From positions 62,001 through 126,000 of the forward strand of contig CAVQTR010000001.1 of the NCBI GenBank assembly GCA_963716685.1: a stretch of 64,000 bases of DNA. The letters run 5' to 3'. The notes under the pieces are model-generated. The model ran no database searches and was not told the origin of the DNA. It worked only from the letters and a program-made list of their open reading frames with translations. The position numbers and the translations under genes are program-made. Below are positions 1 to 7,952 of this stretch, one piece after another (positions within the stretch are counted from its first letter, which is position 1; every line of letters begins with the position of its first letter). The DNA is from JALYXI01 sp963716685. Its GTDB lineage: Bacteria; Acidobacteriota; Terriglobia; Bryobacterales; Bryobacteraceae.

Positions 1-476
1 TGGTTCTCGATTTCCCCTTCTCCTACGGAAAGCTCAGCCTCTTCGGCCAGAAGTCGCTAAAGGACGATTCGGCTATCTCGCGCGCCATCCTGCCCATCGC
101 CGGACAGGTCGGCCTGCCTGACGCTTTCATCAAGATTCAGGATCAGGTGGGAGCCGGCGCCACCATTGGCATGGGCCCGGCTTACCTCGAAGTCTCCGGC
201 GCATATAAGAAATCGCGCGGCGCGGGTGAAAGCGATCGCCCCACGGGCATGGCCAAACTGGTTCTGCCGGTCAGCGAGATGTTCGCCATTACCGCCGAAG
301 CCAGCGTCAACACCACGTTCCAGAATGTCAATGATGGCGGCCGCCTCACCTTCGGCTTCATGGTCGGCAACTGGCTCAAGCCGAAGAACTACAACGACAC
401 CACCGCCCCGGTACCCACGGAAGTGCCCAGAATTCACTACGAACTTCTGCGCGCCAACCGCCTGAACACGCCGTAA
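1..476 (+). CDS. C-terminal part of a probable outer-membrane or secreted beta-rich protein
   Basis: The reading frame is already open at base 3 and runs to a TAA at 474-476, so this is the last 157 residues of a protein whose start lies outside the window. The visible part alternates hydrophobic and polar residues and is rich in Gly and aromatic residues (for example VGAGATIGMGPAYLEVSGAY), as in outer-membrane beta strands. It ends in a short polar tail (ANRLNTP) without the terminal Phe typical of porins. I do not recognise the family. A strong terminator follows 20 bases after the stop, which supports a real gene end. The beta-barrel reading is inference. Confidence 0.6.
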   Translation, partial: VLDFPFSYGKLSLFGQKSLKDDSAISRAILPIAGQVGLPDAFIKIQDQVGAGATIGMGPAYLEVSGAYKKSRGAGESDRPTGMAKLVLPVSEMFAITAEASVNTTFQNVNDGGRLTFGFMVGNWLKPKNYNDTTAPVPTEVPRIHYELLRANRLNTP

Positions 477-495
477 ACCCGTTCCACTCCAAAGC

Positions 496-533
496 AAAAG
501 GCCCGGCGATCTTTTGGATCGGCCGGGCCTTTT
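496..533. terminator. Bidirectional rho-independent terminator
   Basis: An AAAAGGCCCGGC-GATC arm pairs with GATC-GGCCGGGCCTTTT around a TTTTG loop, with a single bulged G. A runs on one side and T runs on the other let it work on both strands. It sits between the stop of the plus-strand gene ending at 476 and the 3' end of the minus-strand RNase P RNA at about 539, so it probably ends both transcripts. Confidence 0.9.
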
Positions 534-538
534 ACTTT

Positions 539-924
539 GCAGACCTGCCGCACTATAAGCCGGTTTCTGTACCCTTGCGGGCGATAGTCATTCATCTCGA
601 CCGCCCATTACTGAACGGCTCCAGCAACCTACCCGAGAGTGTAACGGAGCGGGCCGCTCCTTCCCTCCTATTTGGTCTTGCTCCGCGCGGGGTTTTCCCT
701 GTCCGGCTGAATCGCTCCAGCCGCGGTGCGCTCTTACCGCACCATTTCACCCTTACCCCGAACTCCGAAAAGCCCGTGGCGGTATCTTTTCTGTTGCACT
801 TTCCGTGAAAATCCTTTGAAGGATTCCCCCCGGCCGTTAGCCGGCGCGCTGCCCTGTGGAGACCGGACTTTCCTCTCCTTCCGCATTGCTGCGTTGGGAG
901 CGACTATCCGTACGGCAGGCCTGC
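539..924 (-). ncRNA. rnpB: RNase P RNA, bacterial class A
   Basis: This is the catalytic RNA that removes the 5' leader of pre-tRNAs. On the minus strand the conserved core reads in order: GAGGAAAGTCCGG near the 5' end, CACAGGGCAG, GGTAAGGGTGAAA followed by GTGCGGTAAGAGCGCACCGC, GAGCAAGACCAAATAGG, AGATGAATGACTATCGC, and AACCGGCTTATAG near the 3' end. The ends are set by helix P1: GCAGGCCTGCCG (complement of 913-924) pairs with CGGCAGGTCTGC (complement of 539-550) with one G-U pair. The length of about 386 nt fits class A. Open reading frames on the plus strand here, including the apparent N-terminal extension of the next gene, are overlap artefacts. Confidence 0.97.
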
Positions 925-961
925 CCCCACAGTGTCCCACGTCCGCGGTGAAGAGATATGC

Positions 962-976
962 TGGTGCCTTGCACCA
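962..976. repeat. Perfect inverted repeat TGGTGC-CTT-GCACCA
   Basis: A 6-bp perfect palindrome with a 3-nt spacer lies between the 5' end of rnpB and the ATG at 996. There is no T run, so it is not an obvious terminator. It could be a protein-binding site or an RNA hairpin upstream of either gene. No function is shown. Confidence 0.4.
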
Positions 977-995
977 ACGAACCTTTGCAGCCCGC

Positions 996-2873
996 ATGGC
1001 CTCCGCGGCGTACTGGCTCGTGCCTTCACTGTTCTGTCTGTGGCTCTATTGGTACGGCCTGCACACCTGGTTCCTCGAAGACGATTTCGCCTGGCTCGGC
1101 CTCAACGCCCAGATTCACGATGCCCGCTCCTTCTGGCACGCGGTTTTCTCCCCTACGCCGCAGGGCACCATCCGCCCGCTCAGTGAGCGCCTGTTCTTCA
1201 TCGTTTTCTGGCATCTGTTCGGCTGGGATGCCTTCTGGTACCGCGCCCTCGTCTTCGCGACGCAGTTCCTGAATCTGGTTCTGCTGTCTGCCATTGTTTT
1301 CCGGCTCACCCGCTCGCGCGTCGCGGCCTTCTTCGCACCAGTATTGTGGACCGCCAACTCCGTCCTCAGCGTCGCCATGGCGTGGAGTTCCGGCTATAAC
1401 GAAATCCTGTGCGGCACATTCCTGCTGGGTGCGTTCTTCCTGCTGCTGCGCTTGGAAGAAACCGGAAACTGGCGCTGGTACTGGGCACAGATGCTCGTCT
1501 TCCTGATCGGTTTCGGCGCGCTGGAGCTCAACCTCATCTACCCCGCGCTGGCACTCTGCTGGGCCCTGCTGCGCGTTCGCCCCGGCCGCATCTCCACGCG
1601 AACGCTGGCCCTTTCCACCCTGCCGCTGTTCGTATTCTCCGGCGCTTTTTACTGGATCCATGCCACGGCCGCGCCGCCGCAAACCACCGGCCCTTACTCC
1701 ATGCAGTTCGACGCCGCCCTGCCCCAAACCTTCTGGACCTATTGCCAGTGGGTCTTCGTGCCGCCGCTCTGGCAGCCTCTCACCCAGCTGGACCCGCGCC
1801 TGGGCACCGCCGCTTTTTGGATCCTCGGCCTTTCGCTTCTTGCTTTCGTCGCCTGGCAGGCGGCCCGAGCCAATCGCCTGCCTGCCTTTTTCCTGGCCTG
1901 GTTTGTCATCACCATCGCCCCGCTGGTCCCGCTGCGCGAGCACGTGTCGGATTACTACCTCTCCATCCCCTCGCTCGGAGTCGCCGCGGCCGGAGCCCTC
2001 GGTATCGCCCGCGCCTGGCACAGTTCGGCCGTGTTCAAATTCGCGGCCGTCTTCCTCGCCACGCTGTATCTGGCCGTGCAGATCCCGGTGGCGCGCTCCT
2101 ACACCGCCTGGCATTACGATCGCTCCCGCGGCGTTCGCGATCTGGTGCTCGGGGTTGAGCGCGCCCACCAACTGCACCCCGACAAAACCATCCTTCTGAA
2201 AGATGTTTCGCCGGATCTCTACGCCAACGCCATCGCGCATCAGCCCTTCCGCCTGATCTCCGGCGCGCGCGTCTATCTCGCGCCCGAATCGGAAAGCTCC
2301 ATCGGCAATCCGCCCGCCCACCTCGCGCGCGTCTCCGCCTTCTCCATGCCCGCTGGCGCAGCCGGACGTGCTCTGGAAGCCGGGCAGCTGGAAGTCTATT
2401 CCACACGCGGCGCGCGGCTGCATAACATCACCGATCTCTACACGCGCTCCGTGCCCCTAACCTGGACCACCGCTTATCCCAGCCACGTGGACGCCGGCAG
2501 CTCGTTCCTCGATTACTCGATGGGAGCCGGCTGGTACACCACCGATGGCGCCTATCGCTGGATGCCCGCCCAGGCCACGCTGAAGATGAGCGGCCCGCGC
2601 ACTCCCGGCGAGCGGCTCTATCTGCACGGCTATTGCGCGCGCCAGCTCATCGCTCAGGGCCCCGCAACCGTGACCGCGTCCGTGGACGGCAAACTCGTGG
2701 GCCGCTTCGTCCTGAGTCAGCCCGACAGCATATTCGATGAAAGCTTCGCGCTGCCCCCGTCCACTGTGGGCAAGCCGGAGATCAGCATCCAGCTAAACGT
2801 GAATCGAACCTTCACCGAAGAACCCACCGGCCGCCTGCTCGCCCTCGCGTTCGGCACCTTCGAAATTCGCTAA
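996..2873 (+). CDS. Multi-pass membrane protein, GT-C glycosyltransferase-like
   Basis: A 625-residue integral membrane protein with about ten hydrophobic segments in its first 400 residues, then a soluble, beta-rich C-terminal part. After the first membrane segment (SLFCLWLYWYGLHTWF) comes an acidic LEDDF motif and then RPLSERLFFIVFWHLFGW. An acidic pair in the first outer loop is the hallmark of GT-C enzymes, which move sugars from polyprenyl-phosphate donors at the membrane. That assignment is inference from layout. I use ATG 996. The frame stays open upstream, but there it runs over rnpB; an in-frame GTG at 948 is an alternative. No clear Shine-Dalgarno. The stop overlaps the convergent der stop by a few bases. 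Confidence 0.75.
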   Translation: MASAAYWLVPSLFCLWLYWYGLHTWFLEDDFAWLGLNAQIHDARSFWHAVFSPTPQGTIRPLSERLFFIVFWHLFGWDAFWYRALVFATQFLNLVLLSAIVFRLTRSRVAAFFAPVLWTANSVLSVAMAWSSGYNEILCGTFLLGAFFLLLRLEETGNWRWYWAQMLVFLIGFGALELNLIYPALALCWALLRVRPGRISTRTLALSTLPLFVFSGAFYWIHATAAPPQTTGPYSMQFDAALPQTFWTYCQWVFVPPLWQPLTQLDPRLGTAAFWILGLSLLAFVAWQAARANRLPAFFLAWFVITIAPLVPLREHVSDYYLSIPSLGVAAAGALGIARAWHSSAVFKFAAVFLATLYLAVQIPVARSYTAWHYDRSRGVRDLVLGVERAHQLHPDKTILLKDVSPDLYANAIAHQPFRLISGARVYLAPESESSIGNPPAHLARVSAFSMPAGAAGRALEAGQLEVYSTRGARLHNITDLYTRSVPLTWTTAYPSHVDAGSSFLDYSMGAGWYTTDGAYRWMPAQATLKMSGPRTPGERLYLHGYCARQLIAQGPATVTASVDGKLVGRFVLSQPDSIFDESFALPPSTVGKPEISIQLNVNRTFTEEPTGRLLALAFGTFEIR

Positions 2874-4192
2874 ACCCGCGCTCCCGTGCCCGGCCTGGGA
2901 CCGCGCCGCCGTTCCGATTTCGGCTTGCGTCCGCGAATGGTCAGCAGCACCGGCGTGCCTTCAAACCCAAACCGTTTGCGCAGCTGATTCACCAGATACC
3001 GCTCGTGCGAGAAATGCAGCGGGCCCTGTCCGTCTGTAAAAAAGATGAAATTGGGTGGCCGGATGGAAGCCTGCGTCACATACAGAACCTTGCGCTCTTC
3101 AAAATGCAGGCTCTCCACGAATCGGTTCAGTTCGCCCGTCGTCACCCGCTTGCTCGCGGAATCGTAAACCGTCTTGATCAGCTTGAACAGCGGCTTCGTG
3201 CCCGACCCCGTCTTAGCCGAAAGGAAAATCACCGGCGCGAAATCCACAAACTTCAGCTCATCCCGCAGGTTCCGCTCAAACTCGCGCTTCTTGCCTTCGC
3301 CGATCAAATCCCACTTGTTCACGCAGATCACCATCGCGCGGCCGCCTTCAAAGGCATACCCCGCAATGGTCGCGTCCAGGCCCACCACGCCTTCTGTTGC
3401 ATCCATCACCAGCAGCACCACATGCGCCATGCGGATATTGCGGCGCGCCATTACCACGCTCATCTTCTCCGCCATCTCCGTTGTCTTGCCCTTGCGCCGG
3501 ATGCCCGCGGTATCCACGAACACGTACTCCACGCCGTTGTGCGTCACGCGCTCGTCCACCGAATCCCGCGTGGTCCCCGCCACGGGCGACACAATGGAGC
3601 GCTCGCCCCCCGTCATCGCATTCAGCAGCGTCGACTTGCCCACGTTCGGCCGCCCGATGATCGCCACTTTGATCGCCGGGATCTCGGGTTCCTTCTCCGC
3701 CGGTGGGAAGTTCGCCGTCACATGCTCAAGCAGGTCCTCGACGCCCAGGTTGTGCTCCGCTGAAACGGGGAAAATGTCCGCGATCCCCAGGGAGTAAAAA
3801 TCGTGCGCCAGGTCCTGCTTCTTGCCCGTGTCCGCCTTGTTCACGGCCAGCGTCACCGGCTTACCCAGCCGCCGCAGCATCTGCGCCAGATCGCGGTCGG
3901 AACCCGTAATCTCCGCGCGCCCGTCTACCAGAAACACAATCTGGTCCGCCTGCTCCAGCGCGTATTCCGCCTGTTTCAGAATCTGGCTGGGAATATACTC
4001 GGCATCCTGCACCACGATTCCGCCGGTATCGATCAGCTCAAAAGGTTTGCCATTGAAAGTTGCCGTGCCGTGAATGCGGTCGCGCGTGATCCCAGGTTCA
4101 TCGCCCACAATCGAGCGCCGCTCACCCGTAATCCGGTTGAAAAGAGTGGACTTGCCGACGTTAGGCCGTCCGACTATCACAACGGTGGGCAT
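2870..4192 (-). CDS. der: Ribosome assembly GTPase Der (EngA)
   Basis: A 440-residue essential GTPase with two tandem G domains that acts in late 50S ribosome assembly. GRPNVGKSTLFN near residue 7 is the first P loop and GRPNVGKSTLLN near residue 180 the second. Each is followed by its switch and base motifs (DTGG, NKAD; DTAG, NKWD). A C-terminal KH-like domain ends in a very basic tail (RGRKPKSERRRGPRPG). Length and order match the family. The ATG at 4192 has no Shine-Dalgarno but has TACAGT six bases upstream. It is divergent from the helicase gene at 4235, with only 42 bases between them. Confidence 0.97.
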   Translation of the reverse strand: MPTVVIVGRPNVGKSTLFNRITGERRSIVGDEPGITRDRIHGTATFNGKPFELIDTGGIVVQDAEYIPSQILKQAEYALEQADQIVFLVDGRAEITGSDRDLAQMLRRLGKPVTLAVNKADTGKKQDLAHDFYSLGIADIFPVSAEHNLGVEDLLEHVTANFPPAEKEPEIPAIKVAIIGRPNVGKSTLLNAMTGGERSIVSPVAGTTRDSVDERVTHNGVEYVFVDTAGIRRKGKTTEMAEKMSVVMARRNIRMAHVVLLVMDATEGVVGLDATIAGYAFEGGRAMVICVNKWDLIGEGKKREFERNLRDELKFVDFAPVIFLSAKTGSGTKPLFKLIKTVYDSASKRVTTGELNRFVESLHFEERKVLYVTQASIRPPNFIFFTDGQGPLHFSHERYLVNQLRKRFGFEGTPVLLTIRGRKPKSERRRGPRPGTGARV

Positions 4193-4198
4193 CCCTCA

Positions 4199-4204
4199 AC
4201 TGTA
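4199..4204 (-). promoter_or_regulatory. TANNNT -10-like element of der (TACAGT)
   Basis: On the minus strand TACAGT ends six bases before the der ATG. Transcription starting about 6-7 bases downstream would begin at or next to the start codon, which suggests a leaderless mRNA. No convincing -35 is seen. Confidence 0.4.
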
Positions 4205-4222
4205 GCAAGCGCGGCGTTCCAC

Positions 4223-4228
4223 TAAACT
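4223..4228 (+). promoter_or_regulatory. TANNNT -10-like element of the DinG-type helicase (TAAACT)
   Basis: TAAACT ends six bases before the GTG at 4235. It lies back to back with the matching element of der in the same 42-base gap. Leaderless transcription is inferred. Confidence 0.4.
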
Positions 4229-4234
4229 GAAGCA

Positions 4235-6148
4235 GTGCCTGTCAAAACCAGTGCCGCGCGCAGCTTTTTCGGGCGCCAGGGCACTCTTTCGCAGTGGCAT
4301 CCCAACTTCGAATACCGCGCCGGCCAGGTGGAAATGGCTGAAGCCGTGGAGTCCGCGCTTGCCGAACGCAAACACCTGATCCTCGAAGCGGGCACCGGCA
4401 CCGGCAAAACCCTCGCCTATCTCGTCCCCGCCCTGCTCTCCGGCAAAAAGGTGGTGGTCTCCACCGGAACCAAGAACCTGCAGGAACAGCTCTTCTACAA
4501 AGACGTTCCCTTCCTGCAGCGGCATTTCGACCGCCCGCTGCAGGTCAGCTACATGAAGGGCCGAAGCAACTTCGCCTGCCGCCAGAAAATCTACGACGCC
4601 GAGCGCGAACCCGTGCTCACCGGCCTCGAAGAAGTTGCCGATTTTCAAATCATCCGCGAGTGGGAAAAGACCACTGAGTTCGGCGACCGCGCCGAGATCA
4701 AAACCCTTCCCGAGCACTCCACGGCGTGGGCCAAAATCGACGCCCGCCGTGAACTCTGCGCCGGCCAGAAGTGTCCGCAGTTCGAGCGCTGCTTCGTCAC
4801 TAAAATGCACCAGCGCGCGCATGAAAGCGACATCCTGATCGTCAACCACCATCTGTTCTTCGCTGATCTTGCCTTGAAAGACGAGGAGTTCGCCGGCATC
4901 CTGCCCGAATACTGGGCCGTCATCTTCGATGAAGCGCACGAGATTGAAGACATCTCCGGCCAGTACTTCGGTGTCTCCCTCAGCAGCTATCAACTCAAGG
5001 AACTGCGCCGCGACACCTCCGTTTTCTCGCGCATGAAGAAGTTCGGTTCTCCCGAACTGGACCGCGTACTCGACCGCCTCGATGAAGTGGCAGACCAGTT
5101 CTTCGATTCCCTTCCCTCCATCGAAGGCCGCGCCGCTTTCTCCGGCCGCAGCGCTTATCTCAACGACAACTACAAACAGCTGCAGGACGCGCTTGAACTC
5201 ACCGGCTCCCACCTGAAGATGCTGCAGGACGCGCCCGAAGAAACCGTTCCCCTCATTCGCCGAGCGCAGGCGATGTCCGATGCTCTGCGCTTCCTTCTCG
5301 AAAGCGAAGACAGCTCATATGTCTACTGGATGGAGCGGCGCGGCCGCGGCACCTTCCTCCAGGCCACGCCCATCGATGTCTCGGGCATCCTCGCCGCGCG
5401 CCTCTTCGAGAAGCTGGACTGCGTCATCCTGACCTCCGCCACTCTCACCGTCGCCGGCGATTTCTCCTTTGTCCAAAAACGTCTCGGCCTGGAGAGCGCA
5501 CGCACCCTGATCGTCCCCGGCCATTTCGATTACGAGCGGCAGGCCCTGCTCTACGTCCCCCAGCACCTGCCCGACCCGCGCGACGCAGCCTTCACCAAAA
5601 GCGCCTCCGCCGAAATCGTCCGGTTGCTGGAATACAGCCGCGGTCGCGCCTTCGTGCTGTTCACCAGCTACCAGCAGATGCGCTTGATCTACGACCGCGT
5701 CTCGTTCGAAGTGGAGTTCCCTACGCTGATGCAGGGCAGCGGACCGCGGACCGCTCTCCTCGAAGAGTTCCGTGCCACCCCCAACTGCGTTCTCTTCGCG
5801 ACCTCCGCCTTCTGGCAGGGCGTCGACGTTCCCGGCGAAGGTCTCAGCTGCGTCATCATCGACCGGCTGCCTTTCGCCGTGCCCAGCGATCCCGTGGTGG
5901 AGGCGCGCATCCGCAACGTGCGCGAAAGCGGAGGCAATGCTTTTTACGATTACCAGATCCCGCAGGCCGCCATTGCGCTGAAACAGGGCTTCGGCCGCCT
6001 GATCCGCAGCCGTTCCGACCGCGGCGTGCTGGCGTTGCTCGATAACCGCATCACACGCAACCGCTACGGCCAGGTTTTCTTCGACAGCCTACCGGACTAC
6101 GCATTTTCGACGAAAATAGAGAAGGTGAAAGAATTTTTCGATGTTTGA
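4235..6148 (+). CDS. DinG/XPD-family ATP-dependent DNA helicase
   Basis: A 637-residue superfamily 2 helicase with a probable iron-sulphur domain. The Walker A motif EAGTGTGKT is at residues 51-59. Four cysteines in the right pattern for a 4Fe-4S cluster are C115, C175, C180 and C186. The DEAH box (VIFDEAHEIED) follows, with late motifs near GRLIRSRSDRG. The family unwinds DNA 5' to 3' and is linked to repair and clearing of R-loops. The start is GTG 4235, because ATG codons in frame occur only after the conserved N-terminus. The last 8 bases overlap queD, so the two are probably co-transcribed, although the functions are unrelated. Confidence 0.93.
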   Translation: MPVKTSAARSFFGRQGTLSQWHPNFEYRAGQVEMAEAVESALAERKHLILEAGTGTGKTLAYLVPALLSGKKVVVSTGTKNLQEQLFYKDVPFLQRHFDRPLQVSYMKGRSNFACRQKIYDAEREPVLTGLEEVADFQIIREWEKTTEFGDRAEIKTLPEHSTAWAKIDARRELCAGQKCPQFERCFVTKMHQRAHESDILIVNHHLFFADLALKDEEFAGILPEYWAVIFDEAHEIEDISGQYFGVSLSSYQLKELRRDTSVFSRMKKFGSPELDRVLDRLDEVADQFFDSLPSIEGRAAFSGRSAYLNDNYKQLQDALELTGSHLKMLQDAPEETVPLIRRAQAMSDALRFLLESEDSSYVYWMERRGRGTFLQATPIDVSGILAARLFEKLDCVILTSATLTVAGDFSFVQKRLGLESARTLIVPGHFDYERQALLYVPQHLPDPRDAAFTKSASAEIVRLLEYSRGRAFVLFTSYQQMRLIYDRVSFEVEFPTLMQGSGPRTALLEEFRATPNCVLFATSAFWQGVDVPGEGLSCVIIDRLPFAVPSDPVVEARIRNVRESGGNAFYDYQIPQAAIALKQGFGRLIRSRSDRGVLALLDNRITRNRYGQVFFDSLPDYAFSTKIEKVKEFFDV

Positions 6149-6527
6149 AGTTTCTGTGGAAGAAGTGTTCCCCGCCGGCCACGCGCTGCGCAACTATCAC
6201 GGCAAGTGCGAAAACGTGCACGGTCATAATTACCGCGTGCGCGTCACCATTCAGGGTGAGGACGTGGATGAGAACGGGCTGTTGATCGATTTCGCGGAAG
6301 TGAAGCGGCTGGTGCGCGCGGTCAAGGACCGGCTCGATCACCAGTTCCTCAACGAACTGGCTCCTTTCGACGCCATCAATCCTTCCGCCGAGAACATCGC
6401 GAAATATTTCTACGACGAGATTCACGGCAAGCTGACCACCGGCCGCCTGCACGAAGTGAAACTATGGGAGACGGATGTTGCCTGCGCCACATACCGCCCC
6501 CACGCGCTTACTCTACCCAGTAACTGA
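6141..6527 (+). CDS. queD: 6-carboxy-5,6,7,8-tetrahydropterin synthase (QueD/PTPS family)
   Basis: A 128-residue member of the 6-pyruvoyl-tetrahydropterin synthase fold. In bacteria it usually turns 7,8-dihydroneopterin triphosphate into carboxytetrahydropterin for queuosine and other 7-deazaguanines. Zinc ligands are H14, H27 and H29; the catalytic Cys is C23 (GKCENVHGHNY); LDHQFLNE carries the conserved Asp-His pair; PSAENIA and the C-terminal WET supply the pterin-binding region. Length is normal. It starts inside the helicase gene and its 3' end overlaps the convergent small gene by 20 bases. No other queuosine genes are in the window, so a folate or pterin role cannot be excluded. Confidence 0.92.
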   Translation: MFEVSVEEVFPAGHALRNYHGKCENVHGHNYRVRVTIQGEDVDENGLLIDFAEVKRLVRAVKDRLDHQFLNELAPFDAINPSAENIAKYFYDEIHGKLTTGRLHEVKLWETDVACATYRPHALTLPSN

Positions 6528-6834
6528 CCAGTAAGCCCTCGCCTGACACCTGCATGTCGAGCGCAAGCTGCGCGAGCGAGATGGTGTCGCGACCGTCCGC
6601 CGAGACAATCTCCCAGCTTTCCTCCACGCCGTTGCTGGTGTTCGGCGAGATCACGCGGACCACGCCGCTCATAGTAGCGGTGTGCATGCCCGGCACGCCG
6701 ATATAGGCCTTGCCGGTCAGCCCCGGCACGGCTTGAAACAGCACACGGCACGCGCGCGCTTTCGAATTGGTGGAAAGTGGCACCGGAGTGCCGGATGTTG
6801 GAACGTTCACACGCCCCAGAGCTGTCAGGTTCAA
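6508..6834 (-). CDS. Small hypothetical protein, beta-rich
   Basis: A 108-residue protein of unknown function, starting at TTG 6834 with a GAGGT ribosome-binding-like sequence nine bases upstream. The sequence (for example SGTPVPLSTNS, VLFQAVPGLTGKAYIGV, ending GEGLLVSYWVE) reads as short beta strands with no signal peptide or membrane segment. It recalls small hypothetical proteins seen near phage structural genes, but that is a weak impression and there are no other phage genes here. The 3' end overlaps queD by 20 bases on the opposite strand. The protein-like composition makes a real gene likely. Confidence 0.55.
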   Translation of the reverse strand: MNLTALGRVNVPTSGTPVPLSTNSKARACRVLFQAVPGLTGKAYIGVPGMHTATMSGVVRVISPNTSNGVEESWEIVSADGRDTISLAQLALDMQVSGEGLLVSYWVE

Positions 6835-6948
6835 AGCGATCTACCTCAACCGCATCGTACCCGCCGTCTGGCGTATGTCAGCTCACCGGGCCTCTCCAGC
6901 CCTTCAGCCGCAAAGACTTATAAGTGCGCGAAGATTGTGACGCCGGTC

Positions 6949-7209
6949 TTAGCGCCCGAAAAACGCCGCGTTCTTCTGCGTGAAGTCAGACCACTTCTCC
7001 GGAAGATCGTCGAGCGCGAAAATGGCCGAGACCGGACAGACCGGCACGCACGCGCCACAATCGATGCACTCCACCGGATCGATGTAGATCAACTCCACTT
7101 CTTCGAATTTAGCTTCGTCTTTCTTGGGATGAATGCAATCCACCGGACATGCGTCCACGCATGCGGTGTCTTTCGTGCCAATGCAGGGTTCTGCGATTAC
7201 ATATGCCAT
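6949..7209 (-). CDS. Ferredoxin with two iron-sulphur cluster motifs
   Basis: An 86-residue electron carrier. The first motif has C9, C17, C21 and C25 (CIGTKDTACVDACPVDC). The position of the usual second Cys of a 4Fe motif is taken by Gly-Thr, as in ferredoxins with a 3Fe-4S centre. The second motif is C48, C51, C54 and C58-Pro (CIDCGACVPVCP), a standard 4Fe-4S binder. The protein is therefore either a 7Fe or an 8Fe ferredoxin; the 7Fe type is more likely from the spacing. The C-terminal tail (PEKWSDFTQKNAAFFG) is as in this subfamily. It stands alone, so its partner is unknown. Confidence 0.92.
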   Translation of the reverse strand: MAYVIAEPCIGTKDTACVDACPVDCIHPKKDEAKFEEVELIYIDPVECIDCGACVPVCPVSAIFALDDLPEKWSDFTQKNAAFFGR

Positions 7210-7329
7210 ATACGATGAACCCCCATTTATAGCACATCCCCCTGAGGGACAAAGCGCGCCGGACGCCCTATATTAGAAAACATACATTTGGCCAAAGGCG
7301 TGCTTATTCTTACGGCAGGAGTGAATCAC

Positions 7330-7578
7330 ATGCCACGTTTTCTAACTAGTCTTATCTTTGCCGGAGCCCTCGCCGCTCCTCTGATCGTCAGCGCTCAGCC
7401 GCCACACAAGTACTACGACAAAACTCATAAGGACTACCATGAGTGGAACAGCAATGAGGACAACATGTATCACCAGTTCCTCACCGAGCGCCACGTCAAA
7501 GTCCATGAGTTTGAGAAGGCCAAACCTTCCGAACAGCAGGCTTACTGGAAATGGCGTCACGAGCACGGCGACCACTAA
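7330..7578 (+). CDS. Small secreted protein, first of a tandem pair
   Basis: An 82-residue protein with a clear signal peptide (MPRFLTSLIFAGALAAPLIVSA) and a mature part of about 60 residues very rich in His, Tyr, Trp and charged residues. I chose ATG 7330 because AGGAG lies eight bases upstream; the frame is open further up only from a TTG at 7288. It shares the pattern YYD-HKD-H-WN-E, ERH, EF and YWKWRHEH-D with the next gene, so the two arose by duplication. No known family or enzyme motif is recognised. The His/Asp/Glu content would suit metal binding, which is speculation. Confidence 0.8.
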   Translation: MPRFLTSLIFAGALAAPLIVSAQPPHKYYDKTHKDYHEWNSNEDNMYHQFLTERHVKVHEFEKAKPSEQQAYWKWRHEHGDH

Positions 7579-7596
7579 GCAAAGGAGCCAGCCATC

Positions 7597-7851
7597 ATGA
7601 AAAACTACATTGGATCCCTGCTTCTGGGCGCGGCCCTGCTCTCGCCGGTAATCGCGACCGCACAGCCGCCGGTGCGCTATTACGATCGCGATCATAAGGA
7701 CTGGCACCAGTGGAACGACGCCGAAGCGCGCGCACATCGCCACTGGCTGGTGGAAGAACGCCACCGTCCGTTCATCGAGTTCAAACTCAACACCCGCAAA
7801 GACCAGCGCGACTACTGGCGCTGGCGCCACGACCATCAGGACTGGCGCTAA
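7597..7851 (+). CDS. Small secreted protein, second of a tandem pair
   Basis: An 84-residue paralogue of the gene before it, 18 bases downstream, with its own ribosome-binding site (AAAGGAG) and signal peptide (MKNYIGSLLLGAALLSPVIATA). Shared positions include PP-YYD, HKDWHQWND, a central EERH, EFKLNTR and the C-terminal YWRWRHDHQDW. The mature part is basic and His/Trp-rich. The pair is followed by a strong terminator, so it forms a two-gene transcript. Function unknown. Confidence 0.82.
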   Translation: MKNYIGSLLLGAALLSPVIATAQPPVRYYDRDHKDWHQWNDAEARAHRHWLVEERHRPFIEFKLNTRKDQRDYWRWRHDHQDWR

Positions 7852-7867
7852 ACGCGAACAAACCTCC

Positions 7868-7899
7868 ACAAAGGGCTGGCCCCGCGGCCGGCCCTTTTG
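7868..7899 (+). terminator. Rho-independent terminator after the small secreted pair
   Basis: AAAGGGCTGGCC pairs with GGCCGGCCCTTT around CCGC, with one G-U pair, followed by TTTT. It starts 18 bases after the stop of the second small gene and separates the pair from the alpha-oxoamine synthase. Confidence 0.88.
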
Positions 7900-7952
7900 T
7901 GCAGAGGCCCGTGCTGATTTATACTCAGATGCAACGTCCTGAAGACGATTGC

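Noticed and set aside
726..995. N-terminal extension of the membrane protein at 996-2873
   Set aside because: It lies over the RNase P RNA gene on the other strand and has no protein-like character; the membrane protein starts near 996.
1026..2423. 465-residue minus-strand open frame
   Set aside because: Antisense to the GT-C-like gene, rich in Arg, Gly and Gln without motifs; a product of high GC.
4196..5212. 338-residue minus-strand open frame
   Set aside because: Antisense to the helicase gene whose motifs are complete in the plus frame.
6508..6834. Prophage remnant
   Set aside because: The small protein only vaguely recalls phage-associated proteins, and both flanks are housekeeping genes.
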